The position numbers and the translations under genes are program-made. Positions 53,101 through 62,132 of a stretch of 64,000 nucleotides of DNA are shown piece by piece. The DNA is from RPQJ01 sp963748985 (GTDB taxonomy: Bacteria; Pseudomonadota; Gammaproteobacteria; Steroidobacterales; Steroidobacteraceae), in assembly GCA_963748985.1 (NCBI GenBank), contig CAVVKQ010000008.1:1-64000 (forward strand). Reading direction: 5' to 3'. The notes below the pieces were generated by a model. That model ran no database searches, was not told the DNA's origin, and was given only the letters and a program-made list of their open reading frames with translations. How positions within the stretch are numbered: the stretch's first letter is position 1; each line of letters starts with the position of its first letter.

Positions 53101-53631
53101 GATCGCGCGCATGCCGCGGCCGCCGCCACCCCAACTGGCCTTGAGCATGACGGGGTAACCAACCTTCGCCGCCAGCTCGAGCACCGTCGCATCGTCGAGC
53201 GGTAACGGCGGCGTGGCCGGCATCACCGGCACACCGGCCGACGTCGCGAGGTCGCGTGCGGTCACCTTGTTGCCGAGACGACGCATGATCTCGGGCGTCG
53301 GACCGATGAACAGCAGGCCCGAATTCGCGCAGGCTTCGGCAAACGCCGGGTTCTCGGAAAGGAACCCGTAGCCCGGGTGAATTGCATCGGCACCGCACTC
53401 GAGCGCCACGCGCACGATGTCGTCGATGCCGAGGTAAGCCTCGACCGGCCCCTTGCCCTCGCCCACCAGGTAGGCCTCGTCCGCCTTCATGCGGTGCAGC
53501 GAAAAGCGGTCCTCCTGCGAGTAGATCGATACGGTCTTGATCCCGAGCTCGTGCGCGGCGCGCATCACGCGGATGGAGATCTCGCCGCGGTTGGCGACCA
53601 GCAGGGTCTTGATCTTGCGGTGGGGACGCAT
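50167..53631 (-). CDS. pyc: Pyruvate carboxylase
   Basis: A 1154-residue single-chain biotin carboxylase/carboxyltransferase that makes oxaloacetate from pyruvate, refilling the TCA cycle. Order: biotin carboxylase (about 8-460; SWGGGGRGMRAI, EVNPRIQVEHTVTEV), carboxyltransferase (about 540-820; TTFRDAHQSLLATRFRT, SVECWGGATFDVAMRFL, HFHTHDTSG), tetramerisation region, and the biotinyl domain with EAMKMET near the C-terminus. Start ATG 53631. It is divergent from the asparaginase gene across 144 bp. Confidence 0.96.
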   Translation of the reverse strand: MRPHRKIKTLLVANRGEISIRVMRAAHELGIKTVSIYSQEDRFSLHRMKADEAYLVGEGKGPVEAYLGIDDIVRVALECGADAIHPGYGFLSENPAFAEACANSGLLFIGPTPEIMRRLGNKVTARDLATSAGVPVMPATPPLPLDDATVLELAAKVGYPVMLKASWGGGGRGMRAIDDAAQLIEMVAIARREAKAAFGNDEVYLEKLVRRARHVEVQILGDTHGNLVHLYERDCTVQRRNQKVVERAPSIFLDDTQRLELCELGLRIGRAVGYLNAGTVEFLQDADTGQFYFIEVNPRIQVEHTVTEVVTGIDIVKAQIRIAEGAEIGTPASGVPAQADIRITGHAMQCRVTTEDPENSFIPDYGRITAYRSPAGFGIRLDAGTAYSGAFITRSYDSLLVKVTAWAPSSDETIARMDRALKEFRVRGVSTNLRFLEQLITHQHFRDGSYTTRFIDQTPELFRYPRKRDRATRLLRFVADVIVNGNPEVTGRARTGRIVDARPPKLPVGTPPPGTKQRLDQLGARKFSQWMLEQPQVLFTDTTFRDAHQSLLATRFRTRDLVAIAPAYARLAPGLFSVECWGGATFDVAMRFLRECPWDRLIAFREAMPNLLLQMLLRSANAVGYTNYPDNVVRYFVQQAAKNGVDVFRVFDSLNWVDNMRIAMDAVGESGKLCEAAICYTGNLSDPRQSKYDLKYYVAMAKQLEQAGAHILGIKDMAGLCQPRAAHTLVKALKDEIGIPVHFHTHDTSGIAAASVLAAIDAGCDAVDGALDAMSGLTSQPNLGSIVEALRHGPRESGLDPDNLRLLSNYWEQVRHGYAAFESDMRSGASEVYVHGMPGGQYTNLREQARSLGIDDTRWHEVARAYAQVNEMFGDIVKVTPSSKVVGDMAIMMVTSGLTAEDVTDPGTDVAFPESVVSLFRGDIGQPLGGFPRELQKKILGSVQPSTSRPGAHLAPVDLVQARAQVQEKMPRAITDHEFASWLMYPKVFSSYMADRTHFGDVSVLPTRAFFYGLETGEEITIDLEKGKHLIIRYVATSDVHDDGTRTVFFELNGQPRSVKVQDRSQVAKRPPRRKAELDHPDEVGAPMPGTIATVNVLTGHAVARGDVLVTIEAMKMETSVRAERDGVIAEIIARPGQQVDAKDLLLVLEPAAA

Positions 53632-53775
53632 CGTGTCGGGGAACTCGGTCGAAATGAGCCAGTGGGCGGACGCCTGCCCTGGTTCGGCAGGGCTGCGCTT
53701 TGCGCCCAAAATAATACGTGGTGCGGCGCTCTGGTATGTTCGTTTCCTTTGACCGGCCTGCCGCAAAGGAATGAC

Positions 53776-54681
53776 ATGCCAGCGATCGCCGTCCACGGCG
53801 GCGCGGGGGACATCCCGCCCGCCGAACTCACGCCCGAACGGGAAGCGGCCTACCGCACTGGATTGGAGCAGGCGCTGCTTGCCGGGCATCGAATCCTGGC
53901 GGCGGGTGGCCCGAGTCTCGATGCCGTCGTTGCCGCAGTGCAGGTGCTCGAAGACAACCCGCTCTTCAACGCCGGTCGCGGTGCCGTGATCGCGGCCAAC
54001 GGCATCTGCGAACTCGACGCGTCGCTGATGGACGGGCGCAACCTGCGCGCAGGTGCGGTGACCGGCCTGCGCCACGTGAAAAGCCCGATCGGCCTCGCCC
54101 GGCTCGTGATGGACAATTCACCGCACGTGATGCTGTCCGGCCAGGGCGCGGAGGAATTCGCCCTCGAGCAGGGGCTCGAACCCGTGGCGAACCGCTATTT
54201 CGTCACTGAGCGACGGCAGCGTGAGCTGGCGGCCGCCCTCGATGCGAGTGCCGGCGATTTCCGTGAATCCCTGATGGGAACCGTCGGCGCCGTGGCGCTC
54301 GACGCCGCGGGCGACCTGGCCGCGGCGACGTCCACGGGCGGCATGACCGCCAAGCGTTGGGGCAGGGTCGGCGATTCACCGGTGATCGGCGCAGGCACCT
54401 ACGCAGCCAACGACTGCTGCGCCGTTTCGGCGACCGGGCACGGCGAATACTTCATCCGCGCGACGGTCGCGCACGAGATCGCAGCCCTGATCCGTTATGC
54501 GGGCAAGAGCGTGCATGAGGCAGCGGACATCGTGGTCCACGAGCAACTGCGGCAGATGGGGGGCGAAGGCGGCGTGATCGTCGTTGGACGCGACGGCACG
54601 CTCGCGCTGCCTTTCAACTCTCGAGGAATGCTGCGCGGCTCGATCGATGCGCAGGGTCGGATGACGACCGGAATTCTCTGA
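53776..54681 (+). CDS. iaaA: Isoaspartyl peptidase/L-asparaginase (Ntn hydrolase)
   Basis: A 301-residue plant-type asparaginase. The precursor is cut before the nucleophile Thr169 in LMGTVGAVALD; VHGGAGDIP at the start and GRGAVIAANGICELDASLMDG are the family signatures, and the substrate loop TSTGGMTAKRWGRVGDSP follows the Thr. It removes isoaspartyl residues from peptides and hydrolyses asparagine. ATG 53776 was taken over the out-of-frame ATG at 53771; AAAGGA upstream serves as ribosome site. Confidence 0.94.
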   Translation: MPAIAVHGGAGDIPPAELTPEREAAYRTGLEQALLAGHRILAAGGPSLDAVVAAVQVLEDNPLFNAGRGAVIAANGICELDASLMDGRNLRAGAVTGLRHVKSPIGLARLVMDNSPHVMLSGQGAEEFALEQGLEPVANRYFVTERRQRELAAALDASAGDFRESLMGTVGAVALDAAGDLAAATSTGGMTAKRWGRVGDSPVIGAGTYAANDCCAVSATGHGEYFIRATVAHEIAALIRYAGKSVHEAADIVVHEQLRQMGGEGGVIVVGRDGTLALPFNSRGMLRGSIDAQGRMTTGIL

Positions 54682-54775
54682 CTTCCCTCTCTCCCGCTGC
54701 GGCAGGCGCAGGCTGGAGCAGGGCTCGGGACTCGCAGCCGGGCTGGCTCGGGTCGCCCTGCAATGGCGACCTGGT

Positions 54776-56374
54776 TCACGCCGAGAAATAGCGGGCGAGA
54801 TATTCCTCGAATGAAAGCGTGTCCGACGCTTCGATACGCGCCTGCTGGTCGAGCGACGCGGCCGCCTCGGCGGCAAACTCTTCCTGCCTGGACGAGTTCG
54901 GCGAGAGCAGGTCCTTGAAGTAGGACTGGTGGACCTTCGACATGCGCAGCGCAAAATTGAAGAAAGATTCCTCGTTCGTACGCATTTCGTGCAACGAGCG
55001 CGCCGCCGGAGTCAATGAGACATCGCGGATTTTTTCCTCCTGCAACTCGAGTGCAGTGAGGTACGGACGTTGCGCGTCGCCTTCGTCGAGCAACTCGCAG
55101 AGGCCGCGCATCGAATCGATGACTTCAGCGGCCCAGTCATTCAACCCGACCTCGCGCCCATCGCGCCGCAGCAGCAAACCTGGCCGGCGGCCTTCGCGCG
55201 CAACGATTGCGTGATTGGCGTCGAGTTCGTCCTGCTCCGAGTTCTCGATCGGGCGACTGTCGCGCAGGACGCAGAAAGCCGCGAATGCCTCGAGAAACCG
55301 CAGCTTGTTCTGGTTGACGCCCACCGGGTCGAAGACGCTCACGTCGAGCGAGCGCATCTCGACGTACTGCACGCCCGCACGTTGCAGCGCCTTCGTCGGG
55401 CGCTCGCCACTCTGGGTGACGCGCTTCGGACGGATGAAGCTGTAGTACTCGTTCTCGATCTGCAGGATGTTGGCGTTGAGCTGGGCGTACTCGCCATCGA
55501 CCTGCACGCCGATCTTCTCGTAATCGGGACTGGGCGTGGTGATCGCGGCCGTCAGGTCACGCACGTAGTGATCGAGACTGTTGACCGAGACGTTGAGCCC
55601 CGCCTGGCTCTTGTTGCGATAACCGAGGTCGCTCATGCGCAGCGAGGTCGCGTACGGCGCGTACAGGCTGCCCGGTTCGAGTGGCTCTATACCGACGACC
55701 TTGCGTCCCTGCAGGAATGACGGGCACAGCGCCGGGGAATTCCCGAACAGGTACAGCACGATCCAGCCGTGCCGCCGGTAATTGCGCAGCAGCGAGAAAT
55801 AGGACTCTGAGCGAAAGGCTTGTCCGGAATCCCTGGGCTGCAGCACGTCCGCCAGCACCGGCCAGAAGTGATCCGGGAACGAATAGTTGAAGTGCACACC
55901 CGCAATGGCCTGCATCACGCGGCCGTAGCGGTGGCCGAGACCTTCGCGGTACACGGTTTTCATGCGCCCGACGTTCGACGAGCCGAACTGCGCGATCGGG
56001 ATGCTTGCTTCGCCCCTGATGGCGCACGGCATGCTCGTGGCCCAGAGCAGTTCATCGTCGGGCAGGTTCGTGTAGACGAAGTGATGCAGGTCGGCGAGGT
56101 ACTGCACCAGCTCCCAGGTGTGGGCGAACGGAGGCGTGACCAGTTCGATCAGCGCTTCGGAGTAATCGGTCGTGACGTGCTCGTTGGTGAGCGCCGAACC
56201 CAGGGTCCGGGGATGCAGCGCCTTCGAGATCTGTCCTGTCGGCGTCACCCGCAGGGACTCCCGCTCCACCCCCTTGAGTCCACCCTGCAGCACGCCACGC
56301 GCGCGGGCGTTGATGATGCCGGCGAGGCGTTTTTCGAAGGCTCGGTCGAGGGACATCGTGGGCTCAGCCGCCAT
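54776..56374 (-). CDS. gshA: Glutamate-cysteine ligase, E. coli type
   Basis: A 532-residue ligase for the first glutathione step. It has the E. coli GshA pattern: KGVERESLRVTPTGQ, TTDYSEALIELVTPP, GVHFNYSFPDHFW, LFGNSPALCPSF and VQYVEMRSLDVSVFDPVG. ATG at 56374 gives MAAEPTMSLDRAF; an ATG at 56356 (MSLDRAF) or 56431 is also possible. gshB is not in the window. The upstream 180 bp, shared with the DUF2845 gene, is unusually AT-rich. Confidence 0.95.
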   Translation of the reverse strand: MAAEPTMSLDRAFEKRLAGIINARARGVLQGGLKGVERESLRVTPTGQISKALHPRTLGSALTNEHVTTDYSEALIELVTPPFAHTWELVQYLADLHHFVYTNLPDDELLWATSMPCAIRGEASIPIAQFGSSNVGRMKTVYREGLGHRYGRVMQAIAGVHFNYSFPDHFWPVLADVLQPRDSGQAFRSESYFSLLRNYRRHGWIVLYLFGNSPALCPSFLQGRKVVGIEPLEPGSLYAPYATSLRMSDLGYRNKSQAGLNVSVNSLDHYVRDLTAAITTPSPDYEKIGVQVDGEYAQLNANILQIENEYYSFIRPKRVTQSGERPTKALQRAGVQYVEMRSLDVSVFDPVGVNQNKLRFLEAFAAFCVLRDSRPIENSEQDELDANHAIVAREGRRPGLLLRRDGREVGLNDWAAEVIDSMRGLCELLDEGDAQRPYLTALELQEEKIRDVSLTPAARSLHEMRTNEESFFNFALRMSKVHQSYFKDLLSPNSSRQEEFAAEAAASLDQQARIEASDTLSFEEYLARYFSA

Positions 56375-56558
56375 AACGAGGCCGGGTAGGTTAGCAGAAC
56401 GGTCTGCGGGACCCGACCACGCGCTGGGCATGACGATAGACGTCGATCGCTGGTCGGGGCGAACCCTGCCGGGTCGTTCGAAGACCAGGAAATGGGCCTT
56501 GGAAAGGTTTCGTTAACAGCCGTTTAATTCAATATATTCAATCATTTATGCAAATTCG

Positions 56559-56969
56559 ATGGTCCGGCGACAAGCGGCGCCGACGGCCAGCAGCTATGCT
56601 TGCTCCGTGCGCTACGTGAGACTTCTCGTTCTTGCGACCTTGGCCTTTGGCACGCTGGGAGCTGCGCCCGCGCGCGCCGAGGACTCCATGCGCTGCGGCA
56701 GCAAGCTCGTCACCGTCAGTGACGGCAAGGACAAGGTTCGCACCCTGTGCGGCGAACCGTCGAGCGTCAGCTTCCAGGGCATGATCCGTCGCGCCCCCCG
56801 CTACGAGTACGGTTACGGTTACAACCGGTACGACTACTACGGCCCGGGCGTCATCGAGATGCCAGTGGAAGTGTGGACGTACAATTTCGGCTCGAGCAAG
56901 TTGTTGCGCAAGCTGCGCTTCGTAGGCGACGAACTGGACGAAATCCGCACCGACGGTTACGGCTACTGA
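56559..56969 (+). CDS. DUF2845 exported protein
   Basis: A small secreted protein (136 residues from ATG 56559, or 120 from GTG 56607). The signal peptide RYVRLLVLATLAFGTLGAAPARA is cut before EDS. The mature part holds the DUF2845 pattern: RCGSKLVTVSDGKDKVRTLC with two Cys, GEPSSV, a Tyr/Gly-rich stretch, then VEVWTYNFGSSKLLRKLRF. Function unknown; it resembles SmpA-like small periplasmic folds. Confidence 0.85.
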   Translation: MVRRQAAPTASSYACSVRYVRLLVLATLAFGTLGAAPARAEDSMRCGSKLVTVSDGKDKVRTLCGEPSSVSFQGMIRRAPRYEYGYGYNRYDYYGPGVIEMPVEVWTYNFGSSKLLRKLRFVGDELDEIRTDGYGY

Positions 56970-56987
56970 TGCCGCTCCACGCGGGGC

Positions 56988-58823
56988 TCAACGCCGCGCG
57001 CCGATCCAGCGATTGATCCTGGTCTCGAGCACGGACAAAGGCAGTATTCCGCTGCCGATGACTCGTTCGTGAAATTCGTGCACGTCGAAGCGTTCGCCGA
57101 GCCGCTGCTCGGCGCGACGGCGCAGCTCGAGAATCTTGAGCTGTCCGATCTTGTCGGCAAGCGCCTGGCCTGGACAGGCGATGTAGCGGTCGACTTCGGC
57201 GGCAATGTCCGCCTCGCCGAGCGCCGTGTTCGCGCGCAGGTACTCGCCCGCACGCTGGCGGCTCCAGCCCTTCGCATGCAGGCCCGTGTCGGCGACGAGG
57301 GCCGCCGCACGCCACAACTCCACGTTCAGTGCGCCGAACTGGCTGTACGGATCCCCGTAGAGCCCGAGATCGGCGCCGAGTGATTGCGCGTACAGGGCCC
57401 ACCCCGCGACAAATGCCGCGTCGTCGCCGAAGCGGCGAAACCGCGGCAAGTTGGGCGTCTCCCGCGCGATCGCCACCAGGTAGAGGTGACCGGGCACGGC
57501 CTCGCCCAGGTACAGTGCGTCCATCGCATAGGACGGGCGCGCCGCGAGCTCACTGGTATTGACGTAAAAGACGCCGGTTTGTCCGCCATTGGCACTCTGC
57601 GGCGAGTACGACGCACCGGTGGCAGAGGCCGCACGAAATCCCTCGATCGGCCGGGTTTCGAAAGTCGACTTCGGCCGGCGCAGGAACATCGAGGGCAATC
57701 GCGCATCGACACGATCGTGCAGCGCTGCATAACCCGCGAGCATCGACTGGGCGTCGCTGAACTGAAACTGCGGATCCGCACGCAGCGCATCGAACACGGT
57801 CCGCGGCTCTCCAGCGATGCCAAGCGCTCCCTGCAAGCCGACGAGACTTGCATGTAACCGCGCCACCTCGCGCTGGCCGAGCTCATGCACGTCATCCGCA
57901 GTCATGTCCGTCGAGGTGTAGTACCGCACAAGGTGCGCATACCAGAGGTCCCCGCTCGGGAGGTCCGACCACGACACGGTGTCGCGCGCCCTGGGCAGGT
58001 AGTCCTGAGCCAGGTAATCGTGCAGACGCCGATAGGCGGGCAATACTTTCGTCCGCAGCTTTTCGTCATAGGCCTGCAGCAGACGTCGGCGGTCGGCCAC
58101 GCTCGGCCCGGCCGGGAAGTTCAGCAGCGGCTGCCAGAACACGGTCTGCCGTGGGTCCTCGAGCCGGCCGAACGCCTCGAGCTGCGGCAGCGTGCGCTCG
58201 ACCACGACCTGCGGCAGCACCACGCCCTTGGTGACGCCGGCACGCAGGTTGTTGATGGCCTGGTCAACCCAGACGACGAAGCCATCCATGCGCGCGAGGA
58301 AATTGTCGTAGTCGCGCGTCGTCCTGAACGGATGCGCGCCTTTGCCGGAACCAAGCTGCGCGAAGACCCCGGGCCAGTTTGCGCACGAGTTGATCGCCAG
58401 CAGTTCGCTCGGATACCGGTACCCGCCGATGCCCAGCTCACGCTGGCGCTTGAAAGCCGCATAGGTGACGAGGTCCTCGCCGGCGAGTCGCTGCGGATCG
58501 ATCGCCGCCAGCTTCTCGAGCGACTCCTGTTCGATACCGAGCGAATCCGCCATCCAGCTCATGCTGACGTAGTCGCCGAAGCGATCGTCGAACCGGTGAT
58601 CACCGAGCTCGCTGGCACGAATGGGGTTCAGCGCGAGGTACTGGTCGAAATACGTTTCGACGATGCGGTACAGCTCAGCCGCGTCGGCGTTGGCAGCGCG
58701 CAGCGGTGCGGACAATTCCGAAGTCCTTTCCCCGGACTGCGCCGACGGCTCCGCAGCGAAATCGCATGCCGTCAATGCCAGGGTGGCGACCAGCGACGGC
58801 AACAGGAAATGTTCTCGCAGCAT
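56988..58823 (-). CDS. DUF885 family lipoprotein, degenerate metal motif
   Basis: A 611-residue lipoprotein (signal to LTAC, Cys20), helical DUF885 fold related to M32-like peptidases. The active-site motif of the family, HExxPGHH, reads GEAVPGHL here (residues 440-447): the first His is Gly and the last is Leu, while the Glu and the middle His stay. Metal binding, and so peptidase activity, is doubtful. It lies 11 bp downstream of a second DUF885 gene of nearly equal length with an intact motif, so it probably arose by tandem duplication and may be a partner or binding subunit. Confidence 0.85.
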   Translation of the reverse strand: MLREHFLLPSLVATLALTACDFAAEPSAQSGERTSELSAPLRAANADAAELYRIVETYFDQYLALNPIRASELGDHRFDDRFGDYVSMSWMADSLGIEQESLEKLAAIDPQRLAGEDLVTYAAFKRQRELGIGGYRYPSELLAINSCANWPGVFAQLGSGKGAHPFRTTRDYDNFLARMDGFVVWVDQAINNLRAGVTKGVVLPQVVVERTLPQLEAFGRLEDPRQTVFWQPLLNFPAGPSVADRRRLLQAYDEKLRTKVLPAYRRLHDYLAQDYLPRARDTVSWSDLPSGDLWYAHLVRYYTSTDMTADDVHELGQREVARLHASLVGLQGALGIAGEPRTVFDALRADPQFQFSDAQSMLAGYAALHDRVDARLPSMFLRRPKSTFETRPIEGFRAASATGASYSPQSANGGQTGVFYVNTSELAARPSYAMDALYLGEAVPGHLYLVAIARETPNLPRFRRFGDDAAFVAGWALYAQSLGADLGLYGDPYSQFGALNVELWRAAALVADTGLHAKGWSRQRAGEYLRANTALGEADIAAEVDRYIACPGQALADKIGQLKILELRRRAEQRLGERFDVHEFHERVIGSGILPLSVLETRINRWIGARR

Positions 58824-58834
58824 TCGCCGAGGCT

Positions 58835-60664
58835 TCAGCGGCGAGCCGCGATCCAGCGGTCGACCTTCGCTTCGAGCACGTCCATCGGCACGGCACCGTC
58901 GCTCAGGACTTCACGGTGGAAGTCGCGAAGGTCGAACTTCGGTCCGAGCGCCTGCTCCGCTTTGTGGCGCAGGCCCTGGATCCGCAGGTCTCCCACCTTG
59001 TAGCCGAGCGCCTGGCCGGGCCAGGCAATGTAGCGTTCGACTTCGGAGACGACGTCCGACTCGGCCATCGTCGAGTTGTCGAGCATGAACTTGATGGCCT
59101 GTTCCCGGGTCCAGCCCTTCGCGTGCAGGCCGGAGTCGACGACGAGGCGCATCGCGCGCAACTGCTCGTCGTTCAGTCGCCCGTACCACTGGTAAGGGTC
59201 GGTGAAGAGGCCGAGTTCCCTGCCGAGCGACTCCGCGTAGAGCGCCCAGCCTTCGACGTAGGCCGTGTAATCGCCGCCGAAGCGGCGGAATCGCGGCACG
59301 CCTGCGAGTTCCTGCTGGATCGCCACCTGGAAGTGGTGCCCCGGGGCCGCTTCGTGCAGCGACAGCGTCTCCATGCCGAACTTCGGCTGCGCCTTCAGGT
59401 TGTACGTGTTGACATAGAAGATGCCGGGACGCGAGCCGTCCGCCGAGGGTTGCTGGTAGTACGCACCTGCCGCGGACTGCGCGCGGAACGCCTCGACCTC
59501 GCGCACTTCGTAGTCCGCGCGCGGAAACACCGAGAACAGCTTCGGCAACGCAGCGTCGATCTGCGTCTTGAGCGCACGGTAGCCGTCGAGGAGGTCCGAG
59601 CCCTGGGTGAAATAGAACTGCGGATCGGTTTCGAGGAACGTGAAGAACGCCTCGAGATCGCCCTTGAACCCGACCTGCTGCCGGACCTTGTCCATTTCGC
59701 CCAGGATGCGCTTCACCTCGCTGAGGCCCAGCGCGTGAATCTCGTCGGGTGTCAGGTTCGTCGTGGTGTGTTCCTGCACGTAGTAGGCGTACCACGCCTG
59801 CCCGTCGGGCAATGCCGTCCAGGCCACGCTGCTGCGCGATTGCGGCAGGTATTCGTCGCGCACGAAATCACGCAGCCGCTTGTAGGCGGGCAACAGCTTG
59901 CCGTCGAGCATCCCGGTGTATTCGGCAGTGAGTCGCTCACGGTCGGCCGCGGAGAAACTCGCCGGAAGCTGCTGGATCGGCGCGTAGTACTGGCTCTCCT
60001 GCGCCTGTGGCACGACCATCGCGTCGAGCTGACCGAGCACCTTCTCCATTACCGCACGCGGTTGCACGACACCCTTGGCCGCCCCCTCCCGCATGTTTAC
60101 CACCGCCTGGTCCATCCAGACGACCAGCCCGTCCAGGCGCTGCAACCAGTGTTCGTAGTCCGCGACCGTCTCGAACGGCTGCGCGTTGGTGCCCGAACCG
60201 AGCGCGGGCATCACGGTGAGCAGGCTGCCGGCCTGGTTGATCGGCAACAGATGAAACGGAAACCGCTCGCCCCGCGCTTCCCGTTCGCGCTCGTACAGGA
60301 AGATGTCGTACGAGATGCGATCCGCGGGCGGGAGCGAATCCGGGTCGAGCGCACGGATCGCCGCGAGGTACTTCTGGTTCATCGCACGCGAGGCGGCCAG
60401 GTGCTGCGGACCGATCGAATTCGGCAACTGATCGTCGTAGCGATGGTCGCCGATGTAAGTCGCGAGCACGGGGTTGGCGCGCAGGTTGTCCTCGAAGTAT
60501 TCCTCGAAGAGCGCATCGAGCCGCTGCCTGGTGTCGGTCGCCGTTGCCGGCAACGGCGCGTCCGGCGCCTTCGTGCCGGTCGGGGACGCGGGCGCCGAGA
60601 CACAACCCTGCAAGGCCAGGGTCACGGCGAACAGGAGGATCGAGGTGTGGGTGCGGAAAGTCAT
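58835..60664 (-). CDS. DUF885 family lipoprotein, likely metallopeptidase
   Basis: A 609-residue lipoprotein (lipobox ALQGC, Cys21) with the complete DUF885 motif LHEAAPGHHFQVAIQQEL around residue 440, a glutamate-zincin-type His-Glu...His-His set. Intact members are thought to be envelope peptidases; the exact substrates are unknown. It is the upstream gene of the pair and its stop is 11 bp from the next start. GEDLxTYxxFxRxRE and GVFYVNT segments are shared with its paralogue. Confidence 0.88.
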   Translation of the reverse strand: MTFRTHTSILLFAVTLALQGCVSAPASPTGTKAPDAPLPATATDTRQRLDALFEEYFEDNLRANPVLATYIGDHRYDDQLPNSIGPQHLAASRAMNQKYLAAIRALDPDSLPPADRISYDIFLYEREREARGERFPFHLLPINQAGSLLTVMPALGSGTNAQPFETVADYEHWLQRLDGLVVWMDQAVVNMREGAAKGVVQPRAVMEKVLGQLDAMVVPQAQESQYYAPIQQLPASFSAADRERLTAEYTGMLDGKLLPAYKRLRDFVRDEYLPQSRSSVAWTALPDGQAWYAYYVQEHTTTNLTPDEIHALGLSEVKRILGEMDKVRQQVGFKGDLEAFFTFLETDPQFYFTQGSDLLDGYRALKTQIDAALPKLFSVFPRADYEVREVEAFRAQSAAGAYYQQPSADGSRPGIFYVNTYNLKAQPKFGMETLSLHEAAPGHHFQVAIQQELAGVPRFRRFGGDYTAYVEGWALYAESLGRELGLFTDPYQWYGRLNDEQLRAMRLVVDSGLHAKGWTREQAIKFMLDNSTMAESDVVSEVERYIAWPGQALGYKVGDLRIQGLRHKAEQALGPKFDLRDFHREVLSDGAVPMDVLEAKVDRWIAARR

Positions 60665-60708
60665 CAGTGCGGATCCCTGCCAGCGACGAGGCGGCGATTA
60701 TATGGTCT

Positions 60709-61992
60709 TCAGCGTTCGACGATCGCGGTGACGCCCATGCCACCCGCCGTGCAGATCGAAATGAGCCCACGGCCGCCGCCGCGCTGCGCGATCAACTTTG
60801 CCAGCGTCGCGACGATGCGCGCGCCCGTGGCCGCGAACGGATGGCCCACGGCGAGGCTGCTGCCATTCACGTTGAGCTTCGCACGATCGATCGAGCCGAG
60901 CGCCCGCTCGCGACCCAGTCGGTCGCGGCAGAACTCCGTCGACTCCCACGCCGCCAGCGTGCACAGCACCTGGGCCGCGAACGCTTCGTGAATCTCGTAG
61001 AAATCGAAGTCCTGCAGCGTGATCCCCGCGTCGTCCAGCATGCGCGGCACGGCATAGACCGGCGCCATCAGCAGCCCTTCGTCGTGCAGGAAATCGACGG
61101 CCGCCACCTTGCCGAACGTCAGGTAGGCCTGCACCGACAGTCCCCTGGCACGGGCCCAGTCTTCACTCGCCAGCAGCACCGCAGCGGCGCCGTCCGTCAT
61201 CGGCGTCGAGTTGCCCGCCGTGAGCGTGCCGCTGCCGTCCATCGGGAAGGCCGGCTTCAGCCTGGCCAGCTTTTCCAGCGACGAGTCGCGACGCAGGTTG
61301 TCGTCGCGCTGCACGCCATTGAAATCGAACACGAGGTCGTCGAAGAAGCCGGCATCGTACGCGGCGGCTGCCCGGGCGTGGCTTGCGAGTGCAAGTTCAT
61401 CCTGCGCCTCGCGCCGGATGCCCCAGCGGCGTGCCATCAGTTCGGTGCCCTGCCCCATGGTGAGGCCGGTGCGCGGTTCGACGACCGCGGGGAAGCTCGG
61501 CCTCCAATGCCCCGGGCGCAACGAGGCCCATGGCGCGAGCCGCTGGCCCAGCGACCGGCCCCGCGCGCTGCGCAACATGATCCGGCGCAGATTCTCGTTG
61601 ATGCCGATCGGGGCGTCGCTCGCCGTGTCGACGCCTGCCGCAATCGCGCTGTCGATCTGGCCTGCTGCGATTTTCAAGCCGAGCAGGATCGCCGTTTCGA
61701 GGCTCGTGCCACAGGCACGTTGCAGGTCGAAAGCCGGTGTGTGCGCGTCGAGCGTCGTGCCCAGCACGGACTCGCGGGTGAGGTTGAAGTCCCGCGAGTG
61801 CTTCAGCACGGCCCCTGCGCCCACGTCACCCAGGCGTTCGCCGGCAAGTCGATACTTGTCCGTCAGGGCCTGCAGCGCCGCCGTCAACATCTGCTGATTG
61901 CTGCATTCCGCATAGGCGCCCATCGAGCGCACGAACGGGATCCGGGCGCCGCCGACGATTGCGACACGGCGCGTAGTGTTTCCGACGAGCAT
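60709..61992 (-). CDS. Thiolase, FadI-like acetyl-CoA acyltransferase
   Basis: A 427-residue thiolase. The acyl-binding Cys is in DLQRACGTSLETA, the catalytic His in FYEIHEAFAAQVLC and SLAVGHPFAATGARI, the second Cys in CTAGGMGV. The HPFAATGAR form is typical of FadI-like enzymes that cleave 3-ketoacyl-CoA in beta-oxidation; the biosynthetic direction is also possible. ATG 61992 begins MLVGNTTRRVAIVGG; the 11 residues added from 62025 are unlikely. No fadJ partner is adjacent. Confidence 0.9.
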   Translation of the reverse strand: MLVGNTTRRVAIVGGARIPFVRSMGAYAECSNQQMLTAALQALTDKYRLAGERLGDVGAGAVLKHSRDFNLTRESVLGTTLDAHTPAFDLQRACGTSLETAILLGLKIAAGQIDSAIAAGVDTASDAPIGINENLRRIMLRSARGRSLGQRLAPWASLRPGHWRPSFPAVVEPRTGLTMGQGTELMARRWGIRREAQDELALASHARAAAAYDAGFFDDLVFDFNGVQRDDNLRRDSSLEKLARLKPAFPMDGSGTLTAGNSTPMTDGAAAVLLASEDWARARGLSVQAYLTFGKVAAVDFLHDEGLLMAPVYAVPRMLDDAGITLQDFDFYEIHEAFAAQVLCTLAAWESTEFCRDRLGRERALGSIDRAKLNVNGSSLAVGHPFAATGARIVATLAKLIAQRGGGRGLISICTAGGMGVTAIVER

Positions 61993-62132
61993 GAAGCGTC
62001 CCCGACTGTCCCTGGAAGACGCCAAGAGTACCCCTGGATGGCTCGATCCTCACCCCGGGTAGCGCCTCCCTGATATCCTTGATCCCCTTCCCCCAAGCAC
62101 AAAAGCCAGCCTTTCGAGGCGCGCAACGCACC

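Noticed and set aside
50800..53205. An 801-codon plus-strand open frame opposite pyc
   Set aside because: Same codon-bias shadow effect; the minus strand holds all pyruvate carboxylase motifs.
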